5,276 nucleotides of DNA, taken from contig DAOVGO010000203.1 in assembly GCA_030672345.1 (NCBI GenBank), forward strand, positions 1 through 5,276. The letters run 5' to 3'. Shown piece after piece: positions 3,925 through 5,276 of this stretch. Under the pieces are notes generated by a model. The model was not told the origin of the DNA. It made no database searches and saw only the letters and a program-made list of their open reading frames with translations. Position numbers and translations under genes: made by a program. Every line of letters starts with the position of its first letter. Within the stretch, counting starts at the first letter, position 1. The stretch comes from Methanosarcinales archaeon (GTDB taxonomy: Archaea; Halobacteriota; Methanosarcinia; Methanosarcinales; Methanogasteraceae).

Positions 3925-5037
3925 TTAAACCCCGCTCATCTCCCGCAGCGTCGCACCAAATTCGGATTCCACGATATGATTGACGCCCAGCGTCTTCGGG
4001 TGCAGATCGATCTCGACGATGACCGCGTCATGACCCATCTCTTTCAGGGGGAGCACCTGCCGCGGTCCGTTGGTGACCGATATGACCTTCATGCCTGACA
4101 ATGCGTCCATCGGAACCGCGTGCGGAACTCCTGATATGATCGCAAAATCAAATCCAGGATATTTTTCGCCGATGATCTCGCCTGCCAGATTCCCTGCAAC
4201 CGGATACTCGTCCAGTCCGCCGATGATCTCGTGAATCTCCACGCCCGCGCTCAATAGATCCCGCAGGATATCCTCTGCATACCCCCTGATTCTCGGAAGA
4301 CCGATAGCCGTGCTCAGATTTGCGATATTGACGATCTCCGAATCAGAACCAATCTGCTTTGCAACCTCGCAGACCGCAAGCGGGATGTCAGCAAACATGT
4401 ATGCAGTCTCTTTCTTCGCATTCAATATATTTATGCAATTTTTCCCGTCTTTTAACAATTCAAGAACCTGTTCTGCGACTCTGTATTTGGTGTCGCCGCG
4501 GGATGGTTCAAGATACTCCTTGCTTGCTGCCCCGTGCCTCTGTTCGAGCAGGGTTGCCTCTTTGAGCAGGATCTTCTGCCGGTTTAGTTCGGCGTCATCG
4601 ATGATGCCGACGTCCCGGGCTGCTTCGAGGGTCATGATCACCCCATGGGTGTTCTCATGATATCCTGCATGTACCTCGACCACGATGACCGGAATATCGG
4701 TGTCAACATCCTCGATCGCCTGATGGAGGTCCTCGCCTATGATCATGCTGGTGCATGTCCCGACGATCCCGATGCGCTTTGGGTGCCACAGGTCGATCAC
4801 CTTCTCAAGCATCGACGCGAGCAGTTCGCGCCCGCCAAAAACAAAATCGGTGTCGTCCATTGCTGTCGTGACCACCCGCAGATCATCCTCCTCAAGGAGG
4901 CGGGCGTGCTTGAACGAGCAGCCAGGGGGTCCGTGCAGAATCGCAACATCGGCATCCAGATCGCGCAGTGTATACAGCGCAGCAACAATCGCACTCGGGC
5001 GCGGGTGCATTATCCTGATATCGTCCATTATGCCCAT
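3925..5037 (-). CDS. cfbD: CfbD: Ni-sirohydrochlorin a,c-diamide reductive cyclase, catalytic subunit
   Basis: NifD/BchN-like catalytic half of the CfbC-CfbD complex. With electrons passed ATP-dependently from the NifH-like CfbC, it reduces Ni-sirohydrochlorin a,c-diamide and closes the lactam ring to give seco-F430, in the synthesis of coenzyme F430 for methyl-coenzyme M reductase. From the ATG at 5037 it has 370 residues, normal for CfbD. Key features are IMHPRPSAIVAALYTLRDL at 9-27, HGPPGCSFKHARLLEE at 35-50 with iron-sulfur ligand candidate Cys40, and GTCTSMIIGED at 93-103 with Cys95. EVHAGYHENTHG and the C-terminal HPKTLGVNHIVESEFG follow. Start is uncertain: 5037 has GAGG seven bases upstream; 5028 lies 27 bases from a TATA-like element and could be leaderless; the TTG at 5076 is unlikely. 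It is the only cfb gene fully in the window. Confidence 0.93.
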   Translation of the reverse strand: MGIMDDIRIMHPRPSAIVAALYTLRDLDADVAILHGPPGCSFKHARLLEEDDLRVVTTAMDDTDFVFGGRELLASMLEKVIDLWHPKRIGIVGTCTSMIIGEDLHQAIEDVDTDIPVIVVEVHAGYHENTHGVIMTLEAARDVGIIDDAELNRQKILLKEATLLEQRHGAASKEYLEPSRGDTKYRVAEQVLELLKDGKNCINILNAKKETAYMFADIPLAVCEVAKQIGSDSEIVNIANLSTAIGLPRIRGYAEDILRDLLSAGVEIHEIIGGLDEYPVAGNLAGEIIGEKYPGFDFAIISGVPHAVPMDALSGMKVISVTNGPRQVLPLKEMGHDAVIVEIDLHPKTLGVNHIVESEFGATLREMSGV

Positions 5038-5050
5038 CTGGGTGCCTCTG

Positions 5051-5059
5051 GTATTAATG
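5051..5059 (-). promoter_or_regulatory. TATA-like element upstream of cfbD
   Basis: The minus strand reads CATTAATAC, centred 27 bases before the ATG at 5028. This would make a leaderless cfbD mRNA starting MDDIRIMHPRPS. The match is moderate, and GAGG at 5045-5048 instead favours the ATG at 5037. Confidence 0.35.
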
Positions 5060-5100
5060 TTTGTTATTCCGGGCAACTATTCTGATCCGGCAGGTCGCCT

Positions 5101-5132
5101 GATCACCCGATCACCTAATCACCCGATCACCT
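5101..5132. repeat. Four tandem octamers resembling Shine-Dalgarno sequences
   Basis: On the plus strand: GATCACCC, GATCACCT, AATCACCC, GATCACCT, four 8-base units in exact register (also two 16-base units differing at one position). On the minus strand, the sense of cfbD, the units read AGGTGATC or GGGTGATC/T, matching the complement of the 16S rRNA 3' end. They lie 64-95 bases upstream of the cfbD start at 5037 and are not positioned before any convincing start codon. Function unknown. Confidence 0.7.
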
Positions 5133-5276
5133 GCTCGGGTGCACCGCACCTCCGCATCGCACAAGCGGCTTTGCGATATGCCTTCTTGCGCACGGCGGCA
5201 CCTCGTACCAGCCCGTGTCGAGATCCCGCTCGATTGGTACCCGATCAGGCGCGCTCGATCTGCTCCCGCATTGCCT
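5127..5276 (-). other. Unresolved right-edge region, possible 3' end of a minus-strand gene
   Basis: Two minus-strand frames enter from the right edge. One stops at 5245-5247 after a helical-looking tail, AMREQIERA. The other stays open for 49 codons to a stop at 5127-5129, contains DLDTGWYEVPPCARRHIAKP, and has a G-starting codon pattern like coding DNA. One of them may be the C-terminus of the gene upstream of cfbD, possibly another cfb gene, but I do not recognise either and only one can be real. The second frame would end inside the octamer array. Confidence 0.25.

Noticed and set aside
4645..5085. Open frames on the plus strand opposite cfbD
   Set aside because: They are shadows of cfbD, which is firmly identified by HPRPS, GPPGC and GTCTSM motifs.
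5101..5132. CRISPR array
   Set aside because: The repeats are only 8 bases long and directly adjacent, with no spacers and no cas genes.
1..5276. Mobile element, prophage or defence island
   Set aside because: No transposase, integrase, terminal inverted repeats or defence-related domain is present; every recognised gene is housekeeping, cofactor or small regulator.

Overview
The window is archaeal, most likely from a methanogen, an anaerobic methane or alkane oxidiser, or a relative in the Methanosarcinales/Halobacteriota. The reasons are a CTP-type riboflavin kinase fused to a DNA-binding domain, archaeal SRP19, a DUF211 protein, a tRNA-Tyr with a bulge-helix-bulge intron, TATA-box promoters (several placed for leaderless transcripts), and CfbD, an enzyme of coenzyme F430 synthesis that is expected only where methyl-coenzyme M reductase is used. 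This assignment is made from protein character by eye; no search was run.

Layout. Bases 1-68 (minus) hold the start of an exported protein that runs off the left edge; a hairpin lies in its leader. Bases 110-390 hold no convincing gene, only promoter-like and palindromic elements. Bases 448-1760 (plus) are a two-gene riboflavin operon: the regulator/kinase RbkR (ribK) overlaps ribB by 13 bases, and a small palindrome lies near the predicted transcription start. Convergent to it, 1766-2140 (minus), is a winged-helix regulator; the two 3' ends share one perfect hairpin. Bases 2141-2406 contain the regulator's promoter, an outward-facing plus-strand promoter with no gene behind it, and a strong hairpin. 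The intron-containing tRNA-Tyr (2407-2518) is followed after four bases by srp19 (2523-2816). A DUF211 gene (2825-3130, minus) converges on srp19 and diverges from a PHP-domain phosphoesterase gene (3199-3855, plus), with back-to-back TATA boxes between them. cfbD (minus, start near 5037) fills most of the rest. Upstream of it are an array of four octamers resembling Shine-Dalgarno sequences and the unclear tail of another minus-strand gene at the right edge.

How the parts relate. The ribK-ribB pair makes a riboflavin precursor and converts riboflavin to FMN, and the kinase probably senses the pathway and represses its own operon. cfbD supplies the catalytic half of the reductive cyclase that forms seco-F430. 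srp19 and tRNA-Tyr are housekeeping genes that appear to be co-transcribed. I see no mobile element, CRISPR array, defence cluster or clear new multigene system. The most interesting signals are small: the tRNA-srp19 junction, the tandem Shine-Dalgarno-like octamers, the orphan promoter with hairpin, candidate operators, and a Gln where RibB normally has a metal-binding His.
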